The notes under the pieces: generated by a model | Database searches by the model: none | Seen by the model: the letters and a program-made list of their open reading frames with translations, nothing else | Told to the model about the DNA's origin: nothing | Source: G963662905 sp963676415 | Lineage (GTDB): Bacteria; Bacteroidota; Bacteroidia; Bacteroidales; WRLA01 | Direction of reading: 5' to 3' | Assembly: GCA_963676415.1 (NCBI GenBank) | Contig: OY781097.1 | Span: 1,984,001 to 2,048,000 of the forward strand | Length of the DNA stretch: 64,000 nucleotides | Shown: positions 1 through 11,700 of the stretch, one piece after another | How positions within the stretch are numbered: the first letter of the stretch is position 1 | Layout of the letters: each line of letters begins with the position of its first letter | Program-made: the position numbers and the translations under genes

Positions 1-85
1 TTACCTGAGCATGCAATACATCATTATTGAAACATAGCAGCAGCAGTATTGTAATCAGAATTATATGGGTTGTGTTTTTTTGCAT
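1..85 (-). CDS. N-terminus of a secreted protein, cut by the window edge
   Basis: Reading the minus strand from the ATG at 85-83 gives 28 residues that run off the left edge without a stop. They form a typical signal peptide: a short polar start (MQKNTTH), a hydrophobic core (IILITILLLLC) and an HAQ cleavage site of the kind common in Bacteroidota exported proteins. The function cannot be told from this piece. It lies downstream of serS on the same strand, separated by a terminator, so it is probably its own transcription unit. Confidence 0.65.
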   Translation of the reverse strand, partial: MQKNTTHIILITILLLLCFNNDVLHAQV

Positions 86-120
86 TCGTGCAAAATTCGT
101 TGATTTGCTTCAATCTTAAC

Positions 121-168
121 AAAAAAAATCCGGTTTTATTCTGTTTATCAGAACAAGACCGGATTTTT
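121..168 (-). terminator. Rho-independent terminator after serS
   Basis: AATCCGGT and ACCGGATT pair with an inner GTTCTG/CAGAAT stem. On the minus strand the hairpin is followed by a run of T. It lies just past the serS stop codon. Confidence 0.8.
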
Positions 169-182
169 AAAATGATAGGGTT

Positions 183-1454
183 TTACTTTATTATTTCAAA
201 CCCGGTATAATTTTGAAGGGCTTCCGGTATGTGGATGCCATCTTCGGTTTGCATATTTTCGAGCAGTGCGGCTACAATACGGGGCAATGCGAGAGCACTT
301 CCGTTGAGCGTATGCGCCAGCTGTGTTTTTCCGCCATTGTCTTTGAAACGCAGCTTCATACGGTTTGCCTGGAAATCTTCAAAATTGGATACAGAGCTCA
401 CTTCCAGCCATTTTTTCTGAGCGGCAGAATACACTTCAAAATCGTAGGTGAGTGCCGCCGTGAAACTAGTATCACCACCACAAAGGCGCAGGATGCGGAA
501 AGGCAGTTCAAGCTTGCGCAGCAAATTGGCAACATGGGCTTTCATACTTTCCAGTGTTTCGTAAGATTTATCAGGATGCTGAATCTCAACAATTTCTACT
601 TTGTCAAATTGATGCAAGCGGTTGAGTCCGCGCACGTCGCTGCCATAGGATCCGGCCTCTCTGCGGAAACAATTCGAATAAGCCGTGTTTTTTACCGGCA
701 GATCGCCCTCTTTGAGCATTACATTTCGGTAAATATTGGTTACCGGGACTTCTGCTGTTGGGATGAGGTAGAGGTTATCAAGGCCAACATGGTACATCTG
801 CCCGTCTTTGTCGGGAAGCTGTCCGGTGCCGTAACCTGATGCTTCATTCACAAGCAAAGGAGGCTGGATTTCAGTATATCCGGCATCGCGTGCTTCATCG
901 AGGAAAAAATTGATCAAAGCGCGTTGCAGGCGGGCGCCCTGTCCTTTATAAAAAGGAAATCCTGCACCCGTAACTTTGTTGCCGAGTTCAAAGTCGATGA
1001 TATCGTATTTCGAAGCCAATTCCCAATGGGGAAGTGCTTTATCGTGGAGTTCAGGAATATTGCCTTCGGAATCTACAATTTCGTTGTCTTCTTCTGATTT
1101 TCCCGGAACCACGCTTGGATGCGGAATATTTGGAAGCAGCAGCATTTTGCTCTCCAGTTCACTTTTTGTGCTTTCCAGTTTCTCAGAAAGTTCTTTGCTG
1201 TTTGCCTTCAGTTCGCCCGAACGCTCACGCGCAGCTGTGGCTTCATCTTTTTTGCCTTGTTTAAAAAGCATACCGATTTCTTTGGCAAGCTTATTGGCTT
1301 CGGCCAGACAGTCATCAAGCTCTTTTTGTGTCGCTTTACGCTGGTCGTCTAATTTAATAATTTCCGGGATCAGTTCAGAAGCATCAAAGTTTTTGATTTT
1401 CAAGCGTTCAATAATCTGATTTTTATCTGTTTTTAGGCGTTGAACGGGGATCAT
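183..1454 (-). CDS. serS: Serine--tRNA ligase
   Basis: This cytoplasmic class II aminoacyl-tRNA synthetase charges tRNA-Ser with serine. The 423-aa length is normal for the family. Residues 1 to about 105 are the helical coiled-coil arm, rich in K/E/L, that recognises the long variable arm of tRNA-Ser. The catalytic domain follows, with the TAEVPVTNIYR stretch, class II motif 2 (FRREAGSYGSDVRGL) and motif 3 near residue 384 (NGSALALPRIVAALLEN). The start is the ATG at 1454; no better start lies upstream. A terminator hairpin separates it from rpmA upstream, and another follows its stop codon. The assignment is firm. Confidence 0.97.
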   Translation of the reverse strand: MIPVQRLKTDKNQIIERLKIKNFDASELIPEIIKLDDQRKATQKELDDCLAEANKLAKEIGMLFKQGKKDEATAARERSGELKANSKELSEKLESTKSELESKMLLLPNIPHPSVVPGKSEEDNEIVDSEGNIPELHDKALPHWELASKYDIIDFELGNKVTGAGFPFYKGQGARLQRALINFFLDEARDAGYTEIQPPLLVNEASGYGTGQLPDKDGQMYHVGLDNLYLIPTAEVPVTNIYRNVMLKEGDLPVKNTAYSNCFRREAGSYGSDVRGLNRLHQFDKVEIVEIQHPDKSYETLESMKAHVANLLRKLELPFRILRLCGGDTSFTAALTYDFEVYSAAQKKWLEVSSVSNFEDFQANRMKLRFKDNGGKTQLAHTLNGSALALPRIVAALLENMQTEDGIHIPEALQNYTGFEIIK

Positions 1455-1475
1455 CTTGTTTTTGGGTTTTATTGA

Positions 1476-1505
1476 AACAAAAAAACTCCTGACGAGCAGG
1501 AGTTT
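1476..1505 (-). terminator. Terminator after rplU-rpmA
   Basis: AAACTCCTG (1483-1491) and CAGGAGTTT (1497-1505) form a perfect 9-bp stem with a 5-nt loop. On the minus strand it is followed by TTTTTTG. It sits between rpmA and serS and should end the ribosomal protein transcript. Confidence 0.85.
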
Positions 1506-1531
1506 ATATACTTTTGAAGATTGTCGTCAAA

Positions 1532-1798
1532 TTAGTTTGCTTCAGTAGCAGGAACAACGGAAACGAACGAACGTTCGTTGCGTGTTTTTTTGAATTTCAC
1601 AACACCATCAGTAAGGGCAAAAAGAGTGTGGTCTTTTCCCATACCTACATTTTCGCCGGGATGATGTGTAGTTCCTCTTTGGCGAACGATAATGTTACCG
1701 GCAACAACTGCCTGGCCACCGAAAATTTTAACACCTAGGCGCTTGCTTGCTGACTCGCGACCGTTCTGCGAGCTACCCATTCCTTTTTTATGTGCCAT
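1532..1798 (-). CDS. rpmA: 50S ribosomal protein L27
   Basis: This is a component of the large ribosomal subunit near the peptidyl transferase centre. The 88-aa length and the N-terminus MAHKKGMGSSQNGRES are diagnostic for L27, as are the central GGQAVVAGNIIVRQRGT and HPGENVGMGKDHTLFA stretches. No N-terminal extension of the Firmicutes type that needs proteolytic removal is present. It is transcribed after rplU with a gap of about 40 bp, the standard bacterial pairing. Confidence 0.98.
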   Translation of the reverse strand: MAHKKGMGSSQNGRESASKRLGVKIFGGQAVVAGNIIVRQRGTTHHPGENVGMGKDHTLFALTDGVVKFKKTRNERSFVSVVPATEAN

Positions 1799-1836
1799 AC
1801 TAAATAATTTTTAATGTTTGTACTTAAAACAGGATA

Positions 1837-2148
1837 TCAGAGGGCAATATTCTCTACTTCAACTTTGGTAAGATACTGCCTGTGACCGTTACGAACTTTG
1901 TAACTCTTACGGCGTTTTTTCTTGAAAACGATCACTTTGTCACCTTTGAGGTGTTCAACAACTTTAGCTTCAATTTTAGCACCTTCTAGGTGAGGCTTGC
2001 CAATTTTTACTTCACCATCATTGTCGATAAGCAAAACTTTGTCGAAAGTAATTGCTTGTCCTTCTTCTTCCTCGCGACGGTTGATGAAGTAATATTTTCC
2101 TTTTTCAACCTTAAGCTGGCTGCCACCAACATCAATAATTGCGTACAT
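1837..2148 (-). CDS. rplU: 50S ribosomal protein L21
   Basis: This 103-aa protein binds 23S rRNA in the large subunit. The sequence starts MYAIIDVGGSQLKVEKGKYY and ends with the basic stretch VFKKKRRKSYKVRNGHRQ, both typical of L21. The frame is open for 15 more codons upstream (to 2193), but the family start is the internal ATG at 2148 (MYAIID), so that start is used here. It heads the rplU-rpmA operon. A TATTTTTG box at 2235-2228 fits a Bacteroidota -7 element on this strand. Confidence 0.97.
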   Translation of the reverse strand: MYAIIDVGGSQLKVEKGKYYFINRREEEEGQAITFDKVLLIDNDGEVKIGKPHLEGAKIEAKVVEHLKGDKVIVFKKKRRKSYKVRNGHRQYLTKVEVENIAL

Positions 2149-2227
2149 TTGCTTTAATAATAAAATTAACTCCTGCAGGTGATTGTTCTTCAATGCTTTA
2201 TATGAACCTGTTCGGAAAAACGGAGTG

Positions 2228-2235
2228 CAAAAATA
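2228..2235 (-). promoter_or_regulatory. Candidate -7 box for rplU-rpmA
   Basis: TATTTTTG on the minus strand matches the Bacteroidota -7 consensus TAnnTTTG, 80 bp upstream of the rplU start. I see no good TTTG -33 element at the right spacing, so this is tentative. Confidence 0.4.
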
Positions 2236-2750
2236 TAAATTTTTCTGAAGTCGTGCTAATTTTCAGGATTTTTTTTAAGTTTGCGCAAAATCTTTTTAAA
2301 AAATTAATCTCCTTTAAAACGCGGGCAGTGAATTAATTAAACTTTTTGTGTTGTTAAAAATTCATGAAATAGTTGATTTTTTTTCATACTCAGGCAACCC
2401 GTTAATAATTGAGATGTCTTAATAGGCAAGCCTTCGGGCTTATTGGCTAAACGTTCTTACAACCAAATAAATATGTATTTCCACAGATTAATGATAGAAA
2501 ACTGTCATTACTCCTGTTTACAATAGCAACGTTTTGAAAAACGGCTTCAATTTTCAAAATGGTTGTATTCAGTGTAAGTGGAAGCGAGATGAACCAAGGG
2601 AAAGGTTTAAATTACATCCTGAGGTATGCTACTGGTTTTTTTGTGTAAGCTGTGGCGGCTTATGCAGAGAAGCTAAGGTTATTATTGTGTTTTGACTGCT
2701 TTGGCAGTCGTTGATTAATTTATTTAATTCAAACCAAAACAAATTTTTTT
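2236..2750. other. Non-coding leader region upstream of the giant surface protein gene
   Basis: About 500 bp without a credible gene. It contains small hairpins on the plus strand: AAGCC-TTCG-GGCTT near 2428-2442, TAAGC...GCTTA near 2645-2661, and a perfect 6-bp stem GACTGC-TTTG-GCAGTC at 2694-2709, which lies about 40 bp before the ATG at 2751. This is probably a long 5' untranslated leader of the surface protein. I do not recognise a known riboswitch in it. Confidence 0.4.
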
Positions 2751-5700
2751 ATGAGAAAACTTACCAAAATCCTAACATTGATGTTGGCAGTTCTTCTGTC
2801 TTCAACAATGGCTTTCGCAGACTTTGTGGAAGTTGGGGGAGGTACTCTCACTGAGAGATACGTACCTTTTAACGGCTATTATGATTATGGCTGGTCAAAG
2901 GTGATCTACCTCCAATCAGAATTAGGTGGTGACGCTATTACAATTGAAAAACTAGCGCACCAAATATCAAGTACACCATCTGGTTATATGATGCCAGATC
3001 AGGCTATTTGGATGAAAGCTACTTCGGAAACATCATTCTCAAGTGCAGCCTATACTGATCCGGCTGCTAATGGATTTACCAAAGTATTTGATGGAACTAT
3101 AGATTACACTGCCACCCCTGGAGAGTGGCTGGAGATCGAATTCAACGTTGCTGATTTCGATTATAATGGTACTGATAATCTTATGGTTATTTGGGAAAAC
3201 AAAAAAGATGACTACGCAAGCGGTTATCCACACTGGTACTATCAGTCACTTTCGAACCGTGCTGTTTACGACTATCAGGATAATTCTTTCCCAACAGTTT
3301 CCGGTACAATAGGTAACTATGTGCCTAATACACGTTTTTATTATACTCCACCGCTGCCTCCGGGAGTGATGCACGGGATAGTAGAAAATACGGCAACAGG
3401 CGATCCTGTAGTTGGTGCAACCATTACTGCAACTGAAACTATTTCAGGTGATGAATATACATGGATGTCAGGTGAAAATGGTGAATATTTTTTCCCTGTT
3501 GAACCCGGTACATACGATTTATCATTTGCAAAGATTGGCTTTTCTGGTGCTACAGAGAACGGTATTGCTGTAATTCTTGGTGACACAACTGAAGTCCCTG
3601 ACGTTACATTAACTGAAAATCCGTATGAACCAATGTTTGTTGAAGCAACCGTAAACGCTACTGATGACGCATGTCTCGTAGAATGGGGCCTTCCTTCAGG
3701 TGATTACGAAATCGTTTATGACGACGGTGTTGCTGAAAACATGATTGCCTGGTTCTTTGGTGGCAATATGAATGCTGTTAAATTTACCCCAGCAGGTTAC
3801 CCTGCCATCGTTAAAGGTGGTAGTGTTTACGTTGGTGACGGTTCTTACCCAACAGGTGGTGCTTTCCTTAATGTTGATTTCGGTGTTGCAGTTTATGCAG
3901 CCGACGGAGTTAACGGTATGCCCGGTACTCTGCTCGACTCAATCGTTGTTGCTCCAACAGAATATGGTTGGGTTAACTTCATGGGTCTTAATGCAGAAGT
4001 TTTAAGTGGTGATTTCTATATCGCTATGGCACAAGGTGGTGATTATCCTGACTGTGCTCCTATCGGTATTGATGAAACTGCTCCTCAGAAATTCCGCAGT
4101 TACAGCCGCAACCTTACCAATGGTGGCGCTTGGGGCGTTTCTGCTTATCAGGATTTCATGATCCGTGCTATTGTTGAAGGTTCGAACTCTGGCAGCGGTG
4201 ACTATGCCCGCGCAGCCACAATCTGGCCTGCTAAAATTGAAGGACAAACTTCACAAAGCCCAACAAATACAACTTTCGGTAAAGAAGGAAGTCCTGAATA
4301 TAATATTATTTCAGGTTCTGCTACACGTGGCGTTGACCATTATATGGTTTACCGTGTTTCTAACTTCGACCCAGAAGATCCAATGGATCCGGGTACAGAA
4401 ACTTTACTGAACAATAACGTTAGCGGTCTTTCTTATAATGATAACGGCTTTGGTGCTCAGCCAAGTGGTTACTATCGTTATAATGTTTATGCTGCTTACG
4501 AAAGTGGTGAAGTATCTGATGCTGCAGTTTCCAATGTTGTTGGTCATGCACTCAGTGCTGATGTTACTTTCGAAGTATCTACTACTGATGGAGAAAGCCC
4601 TGCTGGTGCTATCGTTAATATGACAGGTATTGCTTATCCTTATTTTACTGCTATAGAAACAGTTCCTGCTTCTGGTACTTTAGTTGTTGAAGACGTTGAT
4701 TTCGGTGATTATGATATCACTGTTCAGCTTTCCGGATATGACCTCTACGAACTTTCTTCTTATAATGTTGACGGAGAAGAAACAATTGTTGTTATACTGG
4801 CAGAATCCAAGTATGCTCCTACAAACCTTTATGTAGATCCTACTACACTTTTAGCAACATGGAATGAGCCTTCAAACGCAATTGCAAGCGAAGGTTTCGA
4901 AGGTGGTGCTATTCCTGCAGGCTGGTCAACACAGCAGGTTTCAGGTACGGCGAACTGGGAAATAACCACAGGTGGCCATAGCGGACACCCAAGTACTGCC
5001 CATACGGGTACTTACAATGCTCTGCTTTATGCTACTTCTGCTACTTCTGTATGGTTGATCTCTCCTGAGTATGACCTTAGCGTCTGTACAAACGAAGCAA
5101 CCCTTACTTTCTGGCACACACAGCCTGTTTGGGCTAGTGACCAAGATGAGCTCGAAGTTTATTACCGCACAGGTGGTGGTGCCTGGCAACTGCTCGAAGA
5201 TTATACTTCAAGCATTACTTCATGGACAGAAGAAAGCATTACACTGACTGGCGACCAACTGGCAACTGATTTCCAGATTGGTTTCCTTGGTAATGCAGAT
5301 TATGGTTACGGTATTGGTATCGACGATGTTGCTATCCTTGGTGATTTCGAGGTTTCTCCTGCCACTTATATGGTTTACCTCGACGGTGCACAGGTTGGTG
5401 AAACTGATGTAACTGAATATCAATATATAGACCTTAACTTTGGTCAAACTTATGTAGCTGGTGTTGCTGCAGTTTACAGCTCTGGTGTTTCTGACATCAT
5501 TACTTACGAATTTACTGCTGCATTCCTGCCCCCACCACGCGACCTCGAAGGTGAAGTTGTTGATCATGACGCTATCCTGTCATGGACTGCTCCTGGTTCA
5601 GGTTCAGGTGAAGAATATGAAATCGTTTATACTGACGATACTCCTGAAAACGCTACTGCATGGAACGTTGTTGACAGTGAAAATGCATTGAAAATGACTC

Positions 5701-8700
5701 CGGAAGGATATCCTTGTCAGGTTCTTTCTATATCACTTAATATTTATGATGGTACATGGCCAGCCGGTAATATCCTTACTCCAATGGAAGTATTGGTATA
5801 TGATGACAATGGCGCTGGTGGCCTTCCTGGTGATCTGCTCGGAAGCAAGGTTGTTACTCCTGCCAACTATAACTGGGTTGAAGTAGATATGAGCGACCTC
5901 AACATCAATATCAACGATGGTGATTTCTATGCTGCAATGAAACAGATTGGTACTTATCCAGACTGTCCTCCAATTGCAATTGATGAAGATGCCGGTGTAA
6001 ACCGCTCATACAGCCACGCAGATGGTGACCCATGGGCTGTTGCAAACTATCAGGACTTCATGTTCAAAGCACGCGTTTATGGTGAAACATCAGGTGATAA
6101 AATGCTTGGTGCCAACACTATTGAAATTCCTGCTGTTGCTAATGTAAATGCGCTTACAGCACAGGCTCCTGTTCAAAATGCAGGTACTGTTCAGGAAGGT
6201 TATGCAAAATATATTCACAACACACGCGCTCCTCTTGCTGGTGTTCTGGACAACCTGATTGCTTACAACGTTTATCGTGATGGTTCTTTCATTGCACAAA
6301 CTGATGAAAGCACACGCACTTATACTGACGTTTATGCTCCTGCAGGAACACATGAATACTCTGTAACTGCTGTTTACGAAGCTCCTACTGCCGGTGAATC
6401 ACTGGAAGAAGGACCAATCGAGCTCTATATTTATGGTGAAGGTGCTATTTCAGGTACTGTTAGTGTTATGGGAACTCCTCTGGTACCACTGGAAGGCGCA
6501 ACCATTACTGCTTACCGTGAAGTAGGTGACGAACTTATTTATGAAGCTGAAACTACTTCTGATAATAACGGTGCTTATAGCATGACTGTTCTCGAAGCTT
6601 CTTATACTATTGTTTGTGAAGCTGCTGATTACGAATCACAAGAAGTTACAGGACAATCTGTGGCGAATGGTGGCAACACTATTGTTGATTTCGTTATGCT
6701 CGAAGCTCCGGCACCAGCACTCGGTGTTTATGCTGAACGTAATTTTGAACATACTCAGGTTGATGTATCATGGTACGAGCCGAGCAACTATTATCAAATC
6801 ATTTATGATAATGACGATGCTACAAACGTAACTGCATGGGACGTTGCCGGTAATATGCACGCTGTTAAATTTACTCCTGCCGGATATCCTACTGATGTTC
6901 TTGGTGGTTATGTAAATATTTATGATGGTAGCTGGCCAAGTGGCAACTCACTGCAGCCTTTCACAATGTTTGCTGCTTTAGCTGATGGTGAAGGTGGAAT
7001 GCCAGGTACTATGCTCGACAGTATTACTGTTAATCCTGCCGCTCATGGTTGGGTTGAATTTAACTTCGCAGGCGGAAACTTCGTCGAAGAAGGTGACTTC
7101 TACCTCATCATGCGTCAGGATACTGACTATCCTAACTGTGCCCCAATTGCTGTTGACGCTACTGCCGGTGCAAACCGCAGCTACAGCCGTTACATCACTG
7201 GTGGTAAAGATTGGGAACTCAGTGCTTACCAGGACTATATGATCCGTGCAAAAGTTTATGGTGATAACAGTGGCCGCGCTGCAACTGAATTCAATGCTGA
7301 ATTGAACCTTGCGCAAGGAACAACTGCAAACACTTTAAGCAAGTATTCTGTAGCAGCTGCTCAGGTGAATACTCAGAAACTGGGTCAGTTTGTATCCCTT
7401 TCTACTGAAAGTGTACGTGGCCTCGAAAGCTATACTATTTTCCGTCTTGAAGACGGTCAGCAAAACAGCCCTGATACCTGGACACTCCTAGACGAAGGCG
7501 TTACTGCTACCGAATGGACTGACATGGATTGGCCTTCACTCGAAAATGGTTTCTACGTTTACGCTGTAGTCAGTGTTTATACTTATAACCAGTCTCCTGC
7601 TGCATTCTCTAATGTAGTTCCAAAAGGACAGGATTCTGAGGTTACTGTTAATGTTTCTACTAATACCGGCGACAGCCCTGAAGGAGCTCTCGTAAGCTTT
7701 GTTCCTCAAGGTAACGGATCAATTGAGGAAAAAGAAGCCCCTGCTGATGGTGTTACTTTCTTCCATGAACTTACAAATGGTTGGTATGACCTTACAGTAA
7801 GCAAGCCTGGTTATGAATCTTATATCCTCGAAGGACTCTATGTTAATCAGGATATGGAAATCGACGCTGTTCTGATTGAAGCATGTCTGCCTCCGCAGAT
7901 GTTCCACGTTACTATGGACGGTATCGCTACATGGTTGCCCCCAGTACTTGACTACGAAGAAGTATTCTTCGAAGGCTTCGAAGGTGGTATGATCCCTTCA
8001 GGTTGGACTCAGATTACTGATCCTGCCATGAACCCAGACCAGTGGGCAGTACAAACAGGTGGTGCAGGCGGACATCCGGCCGGCGCATTCGAAGGTGAAT
8101 ACAATGCACTCTTCAATGGTAGCTCAGCCATTACCAAGCTTGTTACTCCTCAAATCAACCTCGGTGGTGCCATTGCTCCTGAACTTAGCTTCTGGTTTGC
8201 ACAGCCTGCAAGCAGCGGACAAGACAAACTGGCTGTATTCTACAAGAATACTGCAAGTGGCAGCTGGCAAGCTCTTATGAGCGAAGCCGGTGATGTACCT
8301 TACTGGACTAAGAAGAACATCCAACTTCCGAACCCAACAGCTACTTATTACATCGCTTTTGAAGGAACAGCTCCTGAAACAGGTGGTTATGGCGTAAGCC
8401 TCGACAACGTACGCGTTGTTAAAGGTGTTGAGCCAGGCGACGACCGCGCACTCGAAGGTTACAACGTTTACCTCAATGGTGTGTTCCAGGACTTCACTAC
8501 TGACCTTACTTACACATACACAGGACTTACTGTAGCTCAGGCATACATTGGTGGCGTAAGCGCTAAGTATACCAACTGCGAAAGCCCGATAGTACTCTAT
8601 CCATTTACATATTATACTTGTGACTTCTTTGCCCCTGTCCGTAACCTCGAAGCCAGCCTCATCAATTGTGATGTTCAGCTGACATGGGAACCACCAGGAG

Positions 8701-11700
8701 ACCTCGAACCACAGGAATATGATATCATTTACACTGATGATACTCCGGAAAATGCTACTGCATGGAACGTAGTAAACAGTGAAAATGCACTCCGCATGAC
8801 ACCTGCAGGTTATCCTTGTGATGTATTGACTGTTTCAGTTAACATTTATGACGGTACATGGCCAGCTGGTAATATCCTGAACCCAATGGAAATTCTTGTT
8901 TATGCCGGTGACGGTACAGGTGGACTCCCGGGAACTGTTCTCGGAAGCAAAGTTGTTACTCCAACTGCTTACAACTGGGTTGACGTTGACGTAAGTGATA
9001 TGGGTATCACTATTTCTGATGGCGACTTCTACGTTGCTATGAAACAAATTGGTACATATCCTGACTGCCCTCCAACAGCAATTGACGAAAATGCTGGTGT
9101 AAACCGCTCATACAGCCGTGCTGATGGTGACCCATGGGGTATTGCAAATTATCAGGACTTCATGTTCAAAGCCCACGTTTATGGTATCTACTTCGGTGAC
9201 CGTGTTATCGATGGTGGTAGTGTAAACGTACCTGCTATAGCCAATGCTGCTGCACTTACTGCAAATGAGCCTGTTGTTAATACTGGTATGCAGGAAGTTA
9301 AGAATGGTAAGTTTGTATATGCTGATGGCCGTGAAATGCGTGCCCTCCGTGGTTACAACGTTTACCGTGATGGTGATAAGGTCAATGACGTTCTTCTGGG
9401 CGTTGGTTCTACAGTTTATACTGATACTCCTCCTTATGGTGGTGTTTACGTATATGGCGTTACTGCTGAGTATGACGAAGGTCACGCTTGTCCTGTAGAA
9501 GTTGAAGTTGATGTTTGTGGCCACTTGCCCGCACCAACTGATCTCACCGGATTAGATGTTGATTATACTGCACACCTGTGGTGGAATGCTCCTAGCACAA
9601 GCCTCAGCGCATGGTTGCATTATGATGACGGTGAGTATGTTAGCCGTATTGGTGCTGGTGAAGCACAATATGATGTAGCTATCCGTTTCCCAGTGGAAGC
9701 TCTTGCTCCATACGACGGATTAAGCATGACAACCCTCCGTATTTTCTTTGTAGCTCATGAACATGCTGCCGGTACAGATTACAGCGGCCGTGTTTGGACT
9801 AAAGATGGTTCTAACGATCCTGAAGTCGTTGCTGAAATTGATATCGACGAAAGCACAATAACTTGGGAAGCATGGAACGACTTCGAACTGGAAACTCCAC
9901 TCGTAGTTGATGCAACCAAAGAACTGTGGTTCGGTTACTACGTTGATCAGTCTGCTGATGATTATCCTGCTGCTACTTCTGCAGTTGCCGATAATGGCCT
10001 TGGAAACTTGATCTATTACGGTGGTACTTGGGCTACATTGCTCGACCTGAACCCAGACCTTGACTATAACTGGATGGTTCGTGGTTATGTAACTGATGAA
10101 GCTGGTGACCGCGTTGAAATGAACGCAATTGCCAATACAGCTACATACAATTCATTTGGTGAAGTTGCCAATATTAATGTTGAGCCACAGAAAACTGTTC
10201 TGCCTACAGGCAGCCGCGCAGTACTCCTTGGTTACAACGTTTACCGCGACGGTGATGATGAGCCTGTTAATGCTGACATCATTCCTGACACGACTTATGA
10301 CGATGTTGACCTCCTTGCTGGTATTTACGAATATGTTGTAACAGCTGTTTATGACGAAGGTGAATCTTATCCTGATGGACCTATCCCTGTTAAGATCGGT
10401 GAAGACCTTCCTGTACCTCCGGTACCTAATGCTGATGTTCAATGTAACGACGTAGTTCTCTCTTGGGGCAGTGCTTCTGCTAAACTTTGGGATGACTTCG
10501 AAATGTATGCAAACTTTACACTTGACCTTAGCCCATGGATCCTCAACGACGTTGACGGTTCTACAACCTATGGTTTCTCAGGAATTGCATTCCCGAATTC
10601 AGGTGCTGCTATGGCATTCATCGCATTCAACTCAAAGGCAACTGATCCTCCAATGGATGAGAACCTTGCATACAGTGGTGATAAATTCGCTGCTTGCTTC
10701 GCTGCAACTACTCCTCCAAACAACGATTGGATGATTACTCCAAAGCTTATGATCGATGAAGGTGATGTATTTAACTTCATGGCCAAGTCTTACACTGATG
10801 AGTATGGCCTTGAGCGCTTCAAAGTTGCTGTAAGTACTACAGGTACTGATCCTGAAGACTTCACAGTGATCAACGAAGGTGAATACGTAGAAGCTCCTGC
10901 AGATGCTTATGGTATGTTTGAATATGACCTCTCCGCTTATGACGGTCAGGAAATCTATATTGCCATCAACTGTGTTTCTAACAATGCATTCATCTTTATG
11001 GTTGACGACGTTTATGTTGGACCTGCTGGCAAAGCACGTTTCGCCGGAAACGATGTTTCAAACGGTACTGTTGCCCGCGCTGAAGTAGCATGGAACGGAG
11101 AAGTTTATGCTCCTGCATCTAATGCACGCATCGAACGCGACCTGCTGGGTTACAATGTATTCATGGACGATGTTCAGGTGAACACTGAGCTCGTTGTTGA
11201 AACCACATACACAGTAGAAGACCTCGAAGCCGGTACTTACGGATTCCAGATCAATGCAGTTTACGATGCAGGTACATCTGCCCGCACTGATGTTGTTGAA
11301 GTAACCATTGAAGAGTATGTTGCTGTTAGCGACCTCGCTGGTGAAATTAACATGGATGGTTATCCTGAACTGACATGGTCAGCTCCTGCAGGCCGTGCAT
11401 TGGAAAGCTATAAAGTTTACCGTGAAGGTGAAGTGATTGCTGAAGGTGTTACAGAAACTACTTATGTAGATGAAAACGCTCCTTCTGGCGAACTCGTTTG
11501 TTACACTGTTGTTGCTGTTTACACTGATTGTGAAAGCGTACCTTCTAATGAAGTATGTTTAACAGTAGGTATCAATGACATCAACGGTAATGAGCTTAGC
11601 GTATATCCGAACCCTGCAACGGACGTTGTTAACGTACGCCACAGCGGCCAGATTGAACAAATCACCGTTGTAAATGCTGTAGGTCAGGTTGTTGCTGAAA

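Noticed and set aside
2149..2193. Upstream in-frame extension of rplU (15 codons)
   Set aside because: L21 proteins begin at MYAI; the extension has no similarity and would be atypical for a ribosomal protein of fixed length.
2400..2750. Possible riboswitch in the leader of the giant gene
   Set aside because: I looked for the core motifs of the cyclic-di-GMP and cobalamin classes and found only simple hairpins.
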